Source: an uncultured Clostridia bacterium | GTDB lineage: Bacteria > Bacillota > Clostridia > Oscillospirales > Acutalibacteraceae | DNA length: 41,457 bases | Direction of reading: 5' to 3' | NCBI GenBank assembly: GCA_947627055.1 | Contig: CANQUS010000015.1 | Span: 1 to 41,457 of the forward strand | Shown: piece by piece, positions 8,036-14,766 of the stretch | Numbering within the stretch: position 1 is the first letter of the stretch | Layout of the letters: each line of letters opens with the position of its first letter | Made by a program: the position numbers and the translations under genes | Notes under the pieces: model-generated | The model's input: only the letters and a program-made list of their open reading frames with translations | Told to the model about the DNA's origin: nothing | Database searches by the model: none

Positions 8036-8080
8036 AAGGGCGTTTGGATCGTGAACGATCTGAACGCCTTTATATTTTTT
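8036..8080 (+). terminator. terminator-like hairpin in the amt leader
   Basis: AAGGGCGTT and GATCG pair with CGATC and AACGCCTT around a TGAA loop, with a 2-nt mismatch inside the stem, followed by TTTATATTTTTT. It lies just after the predicted amt start site at about 8030. It can therefore end read-through from the lipoprotein gene and can also stop amt transcription early. The sequence AAGGCGTT recurs at 8104-8111 and can pair with the 3' arm of this hairpin. Confidence 0.7.
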
Positions 8081-8163
8081 CGGAGCTTTTCCGTTGAAAT
8101 GTGAAGGCGTTTGGTGAGAAAACGGTTCTAATGCCCTATAACTTTTTAGGGGATGGTTTTATA

Positions 8164-9417
8164 ATGGGAAATGCAATCAATGCGGGTGATACAGCTTTTA
8201 TAATCATCTGCTCGGCATTTGTATTCTTCATGACATTGGGACTCTCGTTCTTCTATGGTGGTCTTGTCAGGAGAAAAAATGTACTAAACACTATGATGAC
8301 ATCGCTGTTTATCATGGGACTTTCATCAGCGATGTGGGTGCTTATCGGGTATACGCTGTCGTTCTGCGGAAACACGGGCGGAGTTATTGGTTCGTTTGAC
8401 TGGTTTGCACTCAATAATGTCGGATGGGAACCGGGACCGTATGCGGACAGTATACCGCACCTGACGTTCGCGGCGTTTCAGATGATGTTTGCTATCATAA
8501 CTCCGGCGCTTATAACAGGCGCGGTAGTGGGCAGAATGAAGTTTGGCGCGCTTTTCTTCTTCATTCTTCTTTGGAACATAGTTGTTTACTATCCTATGGC
8601 TCATATGGTATGGGGCGCGGGCGGATTCCTTGCGGAGATCGGTTCTGTTGACTTCGCGGGCGGTAATGTCGTTCATATCAGCTCTGGTGTTTCGGCGCTT
8701 GTACTGTGTATCATACTCGGCAAGAGAAAAAATATCGACAAGTCGCCGTATAGGCCGCATAACATTCCGTTTATTCTTCTCGGCGCGGGTATGCTCTGGT
8801 TCGGCTGGTTCGGCTTCAATGCGGGAAGCGCGTTAAAGGCAGATGGACTTGCGGCTCACGCATTTATGACAACTAATACATCAGCTGCGTTTGCAATGCT
8901 CACATGGATGATAATAGACGTATTCAAGGATGGTAAGCCTACTGTCGTCGGCGCGATGACCGGCGCGGTCGTCGGACTTGTCGCGATCACTCCCGGAGCG
9001 GGATTTGTTCCGATCTGGGCTTCGATAATCATCGGTGCGCTTGTAAGCCCGATCTGTTACTTCACTGTTTCAGTTGTTAAGAAAAAGTTCGGTTACGATG
9101 ATGCTCTTGACGCATTCGGCTGTCACGGTATCGGAGGTATCTGGGGCGGCCTCGCGACAGGCTTGTTCACTCAGAGGTCGATAAACCCCGACGTCGCGAG
9201 ATGGGACGGCTTGTTTTTCGGACAGTGGGAGCTTTTCGGCGCACAGGCATTGAGCATAGTCGTAACGATCGCCGTTGCTGTTGTAGGCACTCTCATATGC
9301 GTAGGTATTGTAAGGCTCTTTACAAAGCTGAGAGTTTCACCGCGTGAGGAAGCAATAGGTCTTGATTTAACTCAGCACAACGAGTCGGCATATCCGTCCT
9401 TCAACGGTCTTGACTGA
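8164..9417 (+). CDS. amt: ammonium transporter
   Basis: About 417 residues of the Amt/Mep/Rh family, a channel-like ammonium importer with about 11 membrane segments. Family marks: FFMTLGLSFFYGGLVRRKNVL near the N terminus, AHMVWGAGGFL followed by VVHISSG (first pore His), GFNAGSAL, the second pore His in DAFGCHGIGGIWGGL, and SPREEAIGLDLTQH close to the end. The frame is open from a GTG at 8101, but AGGGGAT about 10 nt before the ATG at 8164 and the usual N terminus of the family favour 8164. The PII gene follows after 72 nt, the classic amt-glnK pair in which PII blocks the channel. The leader hairpin suggests attenuation. Confidence 0.95.
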   Translation: MGNAINAGDTAFIIICSAFVFFMTLGLSFFYGGLVRRKNVLNTMMTSLFIMGLSSAMWVLIGYTLSFCGNTGGVIGSFDWFALNNVGWEPGPYADSIPHLTFAAFQMMFAIITPALITGAVVGRMKFGALFFFILLWNIVVYYPMAHMVWGAGGFLAEIGSVDFAGGNVVHISSGVSALVLCIILGKRKNIDKSPYRPHNIPFILLGAGMLWFGWFGFNAGSALKADGLAAHAFMTTNTSAAFAMLTWMIIDVFKDGKPTVVGAMTGAVVGLVAITPGAGFVPIWASIIIGALVSPICYFTVSVVKKKFGYDDALDAFGCHGIGGIWGGLATGLFTQRSINPDVARWDGLFFGQWELFGAQALSIVVTIAVAVVGTLICVGIVRLFTKLRVSPREEAIGLDLTQHNESAYPSFNGLD

Positions 9418-9489
9418 TAGTTACACGGTTCAGATGAGTATATTTAGTTTGACTTGTCGTATTCATTACGGGAAAGGGTTTATTTAGGT

Positions 9490-9921
9490 ATGATAAAGAT
9501 AGAAGCAATTATCAGAGAGGAGAAGCTCCTCGATGTTCAGGAGGCTCTCAAAAAGGTCGAGGTCTACGGTATCACAGCATATCAGGTCATGGGCTGCGGT
9601 CAGCAAAAGGGCTGGAAGGGTCATGTAAGAGGCTCGGAGGTAGATATAAATATGTTGCCGAAGATCAAGGTTGAAATAGTTGTTTCGACCGAAGAGTGGG
9701 CGGAAAAGACTATCAAGGTCATAAGGGAAGCGGCCTACACAGGCAACATAGGCGACGGAAAAATATTTGTCTACAACCTTGACAATGTAATACGCATTCG
9801 TACAGGCGATACGGGTGTCGCGGCTGTCGATCCCTCGGAGGGTGAGGAGAATCCGGTCGGAGACAATAACGATTCCCCGGAAAAAATCGCAAAAGAAAAA
9901 AGAAAAGAAAAGAAAAAATAA
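9490..9921 (+). CDS. PII nitrogen regulatory protein (GlnB/GlnK family) with altered T-loop and extra tail
   Basis: A 143-residue PII signal protein that should bind ATP/ADP and 2-oxoglutarate and act on the ammonium transporter encoded next door. The core is standard: MIKIEAIIRE at the start, VMGCGQQKG with Gln39, LPKIKVEIVV (57-65), TGNIGDGKIFV (84-94) and RIRTGD. In the T-loop, aligned without gaps to E. coli GlnB, Tyr51 is Val51 and Tyr46 is Val46, so the uridylylation site is missing. After about residue 113 there is an extension of some 30 residues, acidic and then lysine-rich (KEKRKEKKK), absent from typical PII. The ATG at 9490 is preceded by GGAAAGGG. I cannot say whether it is best called GlnB or GlnK. 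Confidence 0.93.
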   Translation: MIKIEAIIREEKLLDVQEALKKVEVYGITAYQVMGCGQQKGWKGHVRGSEVDINMLPKIKVEIVVSTEEWAEKTIKVIREAAYTGNIGDGKIFVYNLDNVIRIRTGDTGVAAVDPSEGEENPVGDNNDSPEKIAKEKRKEKKK

Positions 9922-9961
9922 TTCAGGCAAGCACCTTTGAAGTCAGGCAAAATGTTTCCCG

Positions 9962-10023
9962 TCGCCTTTTTAGCGGCGAGCACCATTTCTGCTATCAGCA
10001 TAGGAACACAATAATATGCTGAT
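9962..10023. other. two hairpins after the PII gene
   Basis: TCGCC pairs with GGCGA (9962-9979, 8-nt loop). ATCAGCATA pairs with TATGCTGAT (9994-10023, 12-nt loop). With the next hairpin at 10089-10139 they make three stem-loops in a row in a region without genes. Neither is followed by a good T-run, so they are not clear terminators. Confidence 0.4.
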
Positions 10024-10088
10024 TACTCACATAGCTTACAATGTACTTGCTGTGTTGAATGACGCGGCAAGACGTTATTGAATTGATA

Positions 10089-10139
10089 GAAAATCTCCGC
10101 ACCGATGGATCACCTCCTGCATCGATGCGGGGATTTCTC
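10089..10139. other. long hairpin whose loop carries the 16S anti-Shine-Dalgarno sequence
   Basis: A stem of about 17 bp (10089-10107 with 10120-10139; one C-A mismatch, one bulge) closes a 12-nt loop. The last stem base and the loop read GGATCACCTCCT on the plus strand, the 3'-terminal sequence of 16S rRNA. Read on the minus strand the loop gives AGGAGGTGATCC, a perfect extended Shine-Dalgarno. It may simply be the terminator of the amt-PII transcript, although the following bases (CTCTGTTGTAAT) are not U-rich. Confidence 0.6.
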
Positions 10140-10199
10140 TGTTGTAATATTAAGTTGTGTATAAAGAATTTAGATGTTAATATTCTATGATCAAAGTTT

Positions 10200-10240
10200 T
10201 TGAAAGTTTTTAGAGAACTTTTTTCAAAAAGTTCTCTAAA
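10200..10240 (+). repeat. dispersed inverted repeat, copy A
   Basis: TTTAGAGAACTTTTT (10209-10223) and its exact complement (10226-10240) form a 15-bp palindrome, preceded by TTGAAAGTTT. The same unit lies in opposite orientation at 25026-25057. In both places a G-rich module (GGGGT-CGGGGC-AGCCC) follows. Confidence 0.85.
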
Positions 10241-10242
10241 CG

Positions 10243-10420
10243 GGGTGCGGGGCGGAGCCCTGCCTGTGGGGTGCGGGGCGAAGCCCTGCCCGTGGGGTGC
10301 GGGGCGGAGCCCTGCCCGTGGGGTGCGGGGCGGAGCCCTGCCCGTGGGGTGCGGGGCGAAGCCCTGCCCGTGGGGTGCGGGGCGAAGCCCTGCCCGTGGG
10401 GTGCGGGGCGAAGCCCTGCT
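10243..10420. repeat. 26-bp minisatellite, seven units
   Basis: Seven tandem copies of a 26-bp GC-rich unit beginning GGGTGCGGGGC. Units start at 10243, 10269, 10295, 10321, 10347, 10373 and 10399; the last diverges after 10419. Units differ mainly by GGAG or GAAG at one site. The single-copy form of the same G-rich module follows copy B of the dispersed repeat at 25004-25025, so this array is an expansion of it. Open frames across it are artefacts of the repeat. Confidence 0.95.
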
Positions 10421-10428
10421 ATAGCTGA

Positions 10429-10457
10429 TTGACAAGTGCATAAAAATAAGGTATATT
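10429..10457 (+). promoter_or_regulatory. promoter of the ABC exporter operon
   Basis: TTGACA (10429-10434), exactly 17 nt, and TATATT (10452-10457), directly after the last minisatellite unit. The start site would be near 10464, only about 23 nt before the ATG. Confidence 0.85.
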
Positions 10458-10486
10458 ATTTTTGTAATAACTTGAAAGAGGGCGTT

Positions 10487-11410
10487 ATGGTGCAGCTTGT
10501 GCTTGATAATATTACAAAGTCGTTTGCTGATAAGGAGGTCCTTCGAGGGGTGAGTATTGCCGCGCAAAGCGGTAAAGCCCTCGGTCTGCTCGGCAGAAAT
10601 GGCGCGGGTAAAACTACAACTATTAGAATTATTATGGGCGTTTTCCTGCCGGACGGAGGAGAAGTGCTCTGCGACGGAAAACCAATCGACCATGACAAGC
10701 TCATTATCGGTTATCTTCCCGAGGAACGCGGTATGTATCCGAAAAAGAAAATAATCGACCAGCTTGTGTACTTCGGCAGACTGCGCGGAATGGAAAAAAG
10801 TGACGCCACCTCAGCCGCTAAAAAATGGCTTGAACGACTCGATATGGAGGAATATATCAACGCAAAGCTTGAAACACTCTCAAAGGGCAATCAGCAAAAG
10901 ATACAGCTTGCGGTAACGGTTATGTGCGACCCGCAGATAGTGATATTGGACGAGCCGTTTTCGGGACTGGACCCCGTTAATGCTATGCTCTTGAAGGACG
11001 TTATAAAGGAACTTATTAAAAACGGCACAACGGTGTTGTTTTCAAGCCACCAGATGAACTATATAGAGGAATTTTGCGAGGATATAGCAATACTTAACAG
11101 CGGTAAAATCGTTCTCAGCGGTTCGATCGACGAGATAAAGCGTAGTTACAGACGCGATACAATAGCCGTAGATTCACTTGAATGTACAAAGGTCATGAAG
11201 CTGATATTCGATAAATTTTCTGATGAGATAGTTTCCGCCGAGCTTGATAAGGAAACGGAAAATCGTGTTAAGATAAAGCTCAAAAGCCCCGAAAGCAAGC
11301 TCCCTCTCTATGATCTCATATCCTCGAGCGGTATAGATATTGACGGTATGGGTGTCGTTCAGCCGACACTGGGAGATATATTTGTGCAATATACGGAGGG
11401 TACGGTATGA
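10487..11410 (+). CDS. ABC transporter ATP-binding protein (NatA-like)
   Basis: 307 residues. The nucleotide-binding domain carries Walker A GRNGAGKTT (about residues 38-46), the Q-loop region GYLPEERGMYPKK, the signature LSKGNQQKIQ, Walker B IVILDEPFSGLD and the switch His in SSHQMNYIEE. The C-terminal 80 residues are the DUF4162-like extension of NatA-type exporters. It should power the permease encoded immediately downstream; the two genes overlap by 4 nt (ATGA), so they are translationally coupled. The start at 10487 is chosen for AGAGGG upstream and for the promoter at 10429-10457, which rules out the longer frame. The substrate is unknown (NatAB moves sodium; relatives export antibiotics or peptides). 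Confidence 0.93.
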   Translation: MVQLVLDNITKSFADKEVLRGVSIAAQSGKALGLLGRNGAGKTTTIRIIMGVFLPDGGEVLCDGKPIDHDKLIIGYLPEERGMYPKKKIIDQLVYFGRLRGMEKSDATSAAKKWLERLDMEEYINAKLETLSKGNQQKIQLAVTVMCDPQIVILDEPFSGLDPVNAMLLKDVIKELIKNGTTVLFSSHQMNYIEEFCEDIAILNSGKIVLSGSIDEIKRSYRRDTIAVDSLECTKVMKLIFDKFSDEIVSAELDKETENRVKIKLKSPESKLPLYDLISSSGIDIDGMGVVQPTLGDIFVQYTEGTV

Positions 11411-12684
11411 GAAATAAATCGTCAGGCAGAAAAAGCGGCTTCAGAGCTGTCCTCAGCTTTGAATATATGTCGTATCTCAAAAATAAAGCGTTTATTATAA
11501 GCACGATAGTTGTTATTTTGCTTATAGCATTAGGTTCGCTTATACCGGCAATTATAATTGGATTTTCGAGCGGCGACGATGAGGATCAGGAAACAGAGGA
11601 AAAGCCGAAAATAGCAGTCGTCAACTATGCCTATGAAAACAACGATGCCATTGTGTATGCCCTTCAGAAGGAATTTGATGGGAATGAGGTCGTTACCGTC
11701 AAGGATAATATTGATAAAATAGAATCCGACGTCGAAAACGGTAAGTATGAATTTGCGGTCGTTCTTGAGAAGCCACTCTCCTACAAATATATTACAAATA
11801 CAAGCTCTATTTTCGACAGTACAGATACAATAGATTCTGCGGTAGCGTTCGCGTATAAGACGACTGAACTGGAGAAAAAAGGTATAACCTCAGAGCAGTC
11901 GAAAAAGCTCCTCAACGCCTATCCCACAAGAGAAATAATAACTCTCGGCAAGGATCAGACAACGACCTATTTGTCAACGTATATTTTGTTAATGCTTCTG
12001 TACATAGCGATACTTTCATACGGACAGATGGTCTGCAACAGCGTTGTCACAGAGAAAAGCAGCCGCGCTATGGAGATGCTGATAACGTGCGCTAAGCCGT
12101 CCGATCTGATGTTCGGAAAGGTCATCGGAGCGGGGCTTGCGGGATTTACGCAGGCGGCAGCGATCGCTGCGGTAGGCGTTATCGCGTTTTCGGCGTCCTC
12201 AACTATGATGCCCATTGATATTTCGTCTATTTTCTCGTTCCCTGTCGAGTCCGCTGCTTACGCGATGCTGTTCTTTGTTCTTGCGTTCTTTATCTATGCG
12301 TTTGTGATGGCTGCTCTCGCCTCACTTGTGTCAAGAGCGGAAGATATGAACAACCTCATTACACCGATCATGCTTGTTTTTATTTTTGCGGTTTTCGTTG
12401 TTATATTCGGGATAAATTCAGGCGAGCTCGACACACCGCTTATGATCATTACATCGTATATTCCGTTTACCGCGCCTATGTCTATGTTCGCGAGGGTGAC
12501 AATGAGCGACGTCGCCGCATGGGAGATAATCGTTTCCGTTGCTGTACAGATCGTGTCCATATACATCTTAGGCAGACTTGCCGCCGCGATTTACAGGATC
12601 GGCGTTCTTCTCTATGGCAAGCCCCCAAAGCTCAGGGAGGTTTTCAAGATGCTGAAGGCTCATAAGACCGCAAGCAAATCATAA
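11407..12684 (+). CDS. ABC-2 type permease (NatB-like)
   Basis: 425 residues. One membrane segment near residues 24-50 is followed by an extracytoplasmic domain of about 130 residues (from about 55 to 185) and then a block of five or six membrane segments, the layout of NatB/YhaP-type ABC-2 permeases. The motif VVTEKSSRAMEMLITCAKPSDLMFGK, between the first two segments of the block, is diagnostic. It is coupled to the ATPase gene by a 4-nt overlap. Together they form a complete exporter; substrate unknown. Confidence 0.93.
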   Translation: MRNKSSGRKSGFRAVLSFEYMSYLKNKAFIISTIVVILLIALGSLIPAIIIGFSSGDDEDQETEEKPKIAVVNYAYENNDAIVYALQKEFDGNEVVTVKDNIDKIESDVENGKYEFAVVLEKPLSYKYITNTSSIFDSTDTIDSAVAFAYKTTELEKKGITSEQSKKLLNAYPTREIITLGKDQTTTYLSTYILLMLLYIAILSYGQMVCNSVVTEKSSRAMEMLITCAKPSDLMFGKVIGAGLAGFTQAAAIAAVGVIAFSASSTMMPIDISSIFSFPVESAAYAMLFFVLAFFIYAFVMAALASLVSRAEDMNNLITPIMLVFIFAVFVVIFGINSGELDTPLMIITSYIPFTAPMSMFARVTMSDVAAWEIIVSVAVQIVSIYILGRLAAAIYRIGVLLYGKPPKLREVFKMLKAHKTASKS

Positions 12685-12792
12685 TTTGTGAGCGCGCTAA
12701 TTGTGGCTTGCAATTTCATTGATGATTGTGTACAATATATTCGAGGATTTATGGTGTGTTTTGTATATTACTGTGAAAGGCGGATTTAATGT

Positions 12793-13200
12793 ATGAATAA
12801 AAAATTTCGTGCGATCTGTGCTGTAATACTTTCGGCACTTACACTGTGCGCGTCGGCTGCGCTTTCGGGATGCAATGATTTCGGGTTTAATCCTATAGGC
12901 GAGTGGAAAAACACCAAAACCTTAGTGAACAGCAAGGAGGTTGAAACCTTTTATGGCGATGCCGCAAAGGATTTTGAAACCTGCTTAGTTTTTCTCCATA
13001 ACGGTACGGCCCATATGACACTTAACGGAGAGGTCGTCGATAAGGTACAGTTCACATACACCTATGATGATGAAAAAGTTGTTCTTGACGGCGGATATGA
13101 GGGTTATGATACCCATATGGAGTATAAGGTCAGGGATAACGGCACTACTCTTGAATACTCTCCCTCTGAGGGAACTGTGTATGAATACAAAAGAAAATAA
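12793..13200 (+). CDS. small lipoprotein, function unknown
   Basis: 135 residues with a lipoprotein signal peptide ending in lipobox LSGC (Cys27). The mature part looks like a small beta-barrel or sandwich: GEWKNTKTLVN, then FLHNGTAHMTLNGEVVDKVQFTYTYDDE and TLEYSPSEGTVYEYKRK. The alternating beta pattern recalls the small lipocalin-like lipoproteins common in Firmicutes, but I cannot name the family. The ATG follows AAAGG. It lies 108 nt after the ABC permease and may be co-transcribed or separate. Confidence 0.75.
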   Translation: MNKKFRAICAVILSALTLCASAALSGCNDFGFNPIGEWKNTKTLVNSKEVETFYGDAAKDFETCLVFLHNGTAHMTLNGEVVDKVQFTYTYDDEKVVLDGGYEGYDTHMEYKVRDNGTTLEYSPSEGTVYEYKRK

Positions 13201-13260
13201 GAGCCTCCCTGCGCTTTATGCCGCAAGGAGACCCTGTGTTAATGCAGATTTTGATACGAA

Positions 13261-13301
13261 CAGAAAAAACCTTACCGCATCGGCGGTGAGACTTTTTTCT
13301 G
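13261..13301. terminator. bidirectional Rho-independent terminator
   Basis: CAGAAAAAA at 13261-13269 pairs with TTTTTTCTG at the far side, with ACCGC/GCGGT in the middle of the stem. T-runs on both strands fit termination in either direction. A weaker hairpin (CTCC-TGCG with CGCA-GGAG) lies just before it at about 13204-13231. Confidence 0.7.
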
Positions 13302-13627
13302 TTTGCTTATTTTAAACGGAAGCTTCCTGTGCCGACAGCGCAAAGAAATACGGCGGCACAAGTAAAATCCGAGGAAAATCCATTGAAGCTACCCGTAAAT
13401 GGTATCATCAGAAACAGTCCGAACAGTCTGTGTTCATTCATACTAAAACAGTTATTAAACACGATCATAGACAACTCTGCCATTGTTGCGGCATTTATTC
13501 CGAAAACTAAAACATAACTCCAATCAGGAAAAAATTGATCGGATAAAAGAAGCGCCGCTTCCTGTATTTCCAAGAGTTCTGTTTCCATGGTCTAAACACA
13601 TCCGCTGCTGCATCTGCAGAGAACTGA
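13302..13627. other. gap without a supported gene, possibly decayed coding sequence
   Basis: Open frames exist on both strands (13307-13588 minus, 93 codons; 13329-13517 plus, 62 codons), but neither has a ribosome site and I recognise neither product. The minus frame is hydrophobic in its second half (FGLFLMIPFTGSFNGF). It may be the remnant of a gene brought in with the neighbouring nucleotidyltransferase. Confidence 0.3.
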
Positions 13628-14410
13628 TCACAACGACAACAGTTTCTTCAATTCAGTGACCATCGCTCCAAGTATCTGTACCGTCTTTTCCGAATCCACA
13701 AACATACTTTGAAATAATTTTTCTAAATTTTCCTCAAAATCATTAGGAAGAATTTTCGCCTGCTCTTTCGCATACTGAACCATCCGTTTTTCTCCGGGAT
13801 GTGTCAGATTGTTCATTGCAAAAATAATATCAAAATATGATTCCAGAAAAGCTGCCGTCCTGTGGTTTACGCTTACCATATCCTTGCGTGCTAAAGCCTT
13901 TTTGATCTGGGTGTCGTATGAGGGCAAATTTCCCGTCAGCAGGCGCAAATTTTTACAAATAATATTGTTCCTCAATTCGTTCGGATAAGGGATCCTATAT
14001 TTGTTTTGCAGACTTTCCAACTCACCGTTTTTATCATAGAGAATCCGGCTGTGTAATAGATTATGCCACATACAGGTTGTATAACCGTTATATGCAATAT
14101 GTTCTTCAACAACGGAACGTACTGTCTGCGAAAAATCCCCCATATTTCTATACAGGATGTCAATGTCTGTCCCATCTTTCAGCGTACAGTCATCTTCCAA
14201 TTCCCAAAAGGAATTTCCAATTTCCATGTATCGGCAACATTTTTCCAGAATACGCTTTCTCATACTCTCATATGGTATGACGGTACAGTAAATGTATAAA
14301 TCATAATCTGATCTTTCGTCATAGTCCGTACCGGCTCTTGATCCGCCGAGTGCGATTGCTTCTACCTCTGGTAGTGTGGCGAACTCATTCCATAATAGGT
14401 TAAAATACAT
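13628..14410 (-). CDS. nucleotidyltransferase-fold protein (DUF4037-like)
   Basis: 260 residues. The N-terminal third is a DNA-polymerase-beta-type nucleotidyltransferase core: ALGGSRAGTDYDERSDYDLYIY has the GGSRAG signature and the DxD metal pair, and DGTDIDILY supplies the third acidic site. The helical C-terminal part (from about residue 145) resembles the DUF4037/aminoglycoside-adenylyltransferase type. The natural substrate is unknown; antibiotic or small-molecule nucleotidylation and toxin-antitoxin-type activity are both possible. The frame extends to a TTG at 14422, but GGAG sits 6 nt before the ATG at 14410, so I use that. It stands alone among decayed stretches. Confidence 0.8.
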   Translation of the reverse strand: MYFNLLWNEFATLPEVEAIALGGSRAGTDYDERSDYDLYIYCTVIPYESMRKRILEKCCRYMEIGNSFWELEDDCTLKDGTDIDILYRNMGDFSQTVRSVVEEHIAYNGYTTCMWHNLLHSRILYDKNGELESLQNKYRIPYPNELRNNIICKNLRLLTGNLPSYDTQIKKALARKDMVSVNHRTAAFLESYFDIIFAMNNLTHPGEKRMVQYAKEQAKILPNDFEENLEKLFQSMFVDSEKTVQILGAMVTELKKLLSL

Positions 14411-14766
14411 ATTTATCTCCAAATTTATATTTTCTTTTCATATGTGATCATTGCAGCACCAAACACCTTTTTCCATGTTCTCCGTAACGCTCTCGATGGG
14501 CAAAATCTGAAGAAAGTCAATGTTTATCCTATCGTTCATATGGTAACCCCCATAATCACAAACCTTGATTTATCGGACAAATATGTCCACGACTTTCAAG
14601 TGATCGTGCCACAAAAGCGTAAATAAATCTAACACTGTAAGCACTTGGCGCACAGCTTATACCGATTTTATTCGCACTTTTCAATTTTTCTTTCGCTTTG
14701 TATCAGTCCGCAAGCTTATATCTGTTCTGTTTGTAATTGAATTATATGACCTTGTGACAGTATGAC
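14411..14766. other. intergenic stretch with possible gene remnants
   Basis: On the minus strand a short frame ends in LRRTWKKVFGAAMITYEKKI and a stop just before the nucleotidyltransferase ribosome site. This reads like the true C terminus of a protein whose upstream part is lost or frameshifted. An overlapping frame reads MNDRINIDFLQILPIESVTE. The plus-strand 60-codon frame at 14444-14626 has no ribosome site. I see no RNA gene. Confidence 0.3.

Noticed and set aside
9484-9930. 148-residue minus-strand frame
   Set aside because: Antisense to the PII gene, whose motifs are unmistakable.
10243-10420. CRISPR array
   Set aside because: The 26-bp units abut each other with no unique spacers, and no cas gene is present.
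10200-10424. 74-residue open frame rich in Gly/Ala/Pro (and a matching minus-strand frame)
   Set aside because: It only reads across the 26-bp minisatellite; the unit is not a multiple of three, and the frame has no ribosome site or promoter.
13307-13588. 93-residue minus-strand hydrophobic frame as a real gene
   Set aside because: No ribosome site and no family; kept only as a possible remnant.
14444-14626. 60-residue plus-strand frame
   Set aside because: No ribosome site or recognisable family; the minus strand shows a more convincing C-terminal fragment here.
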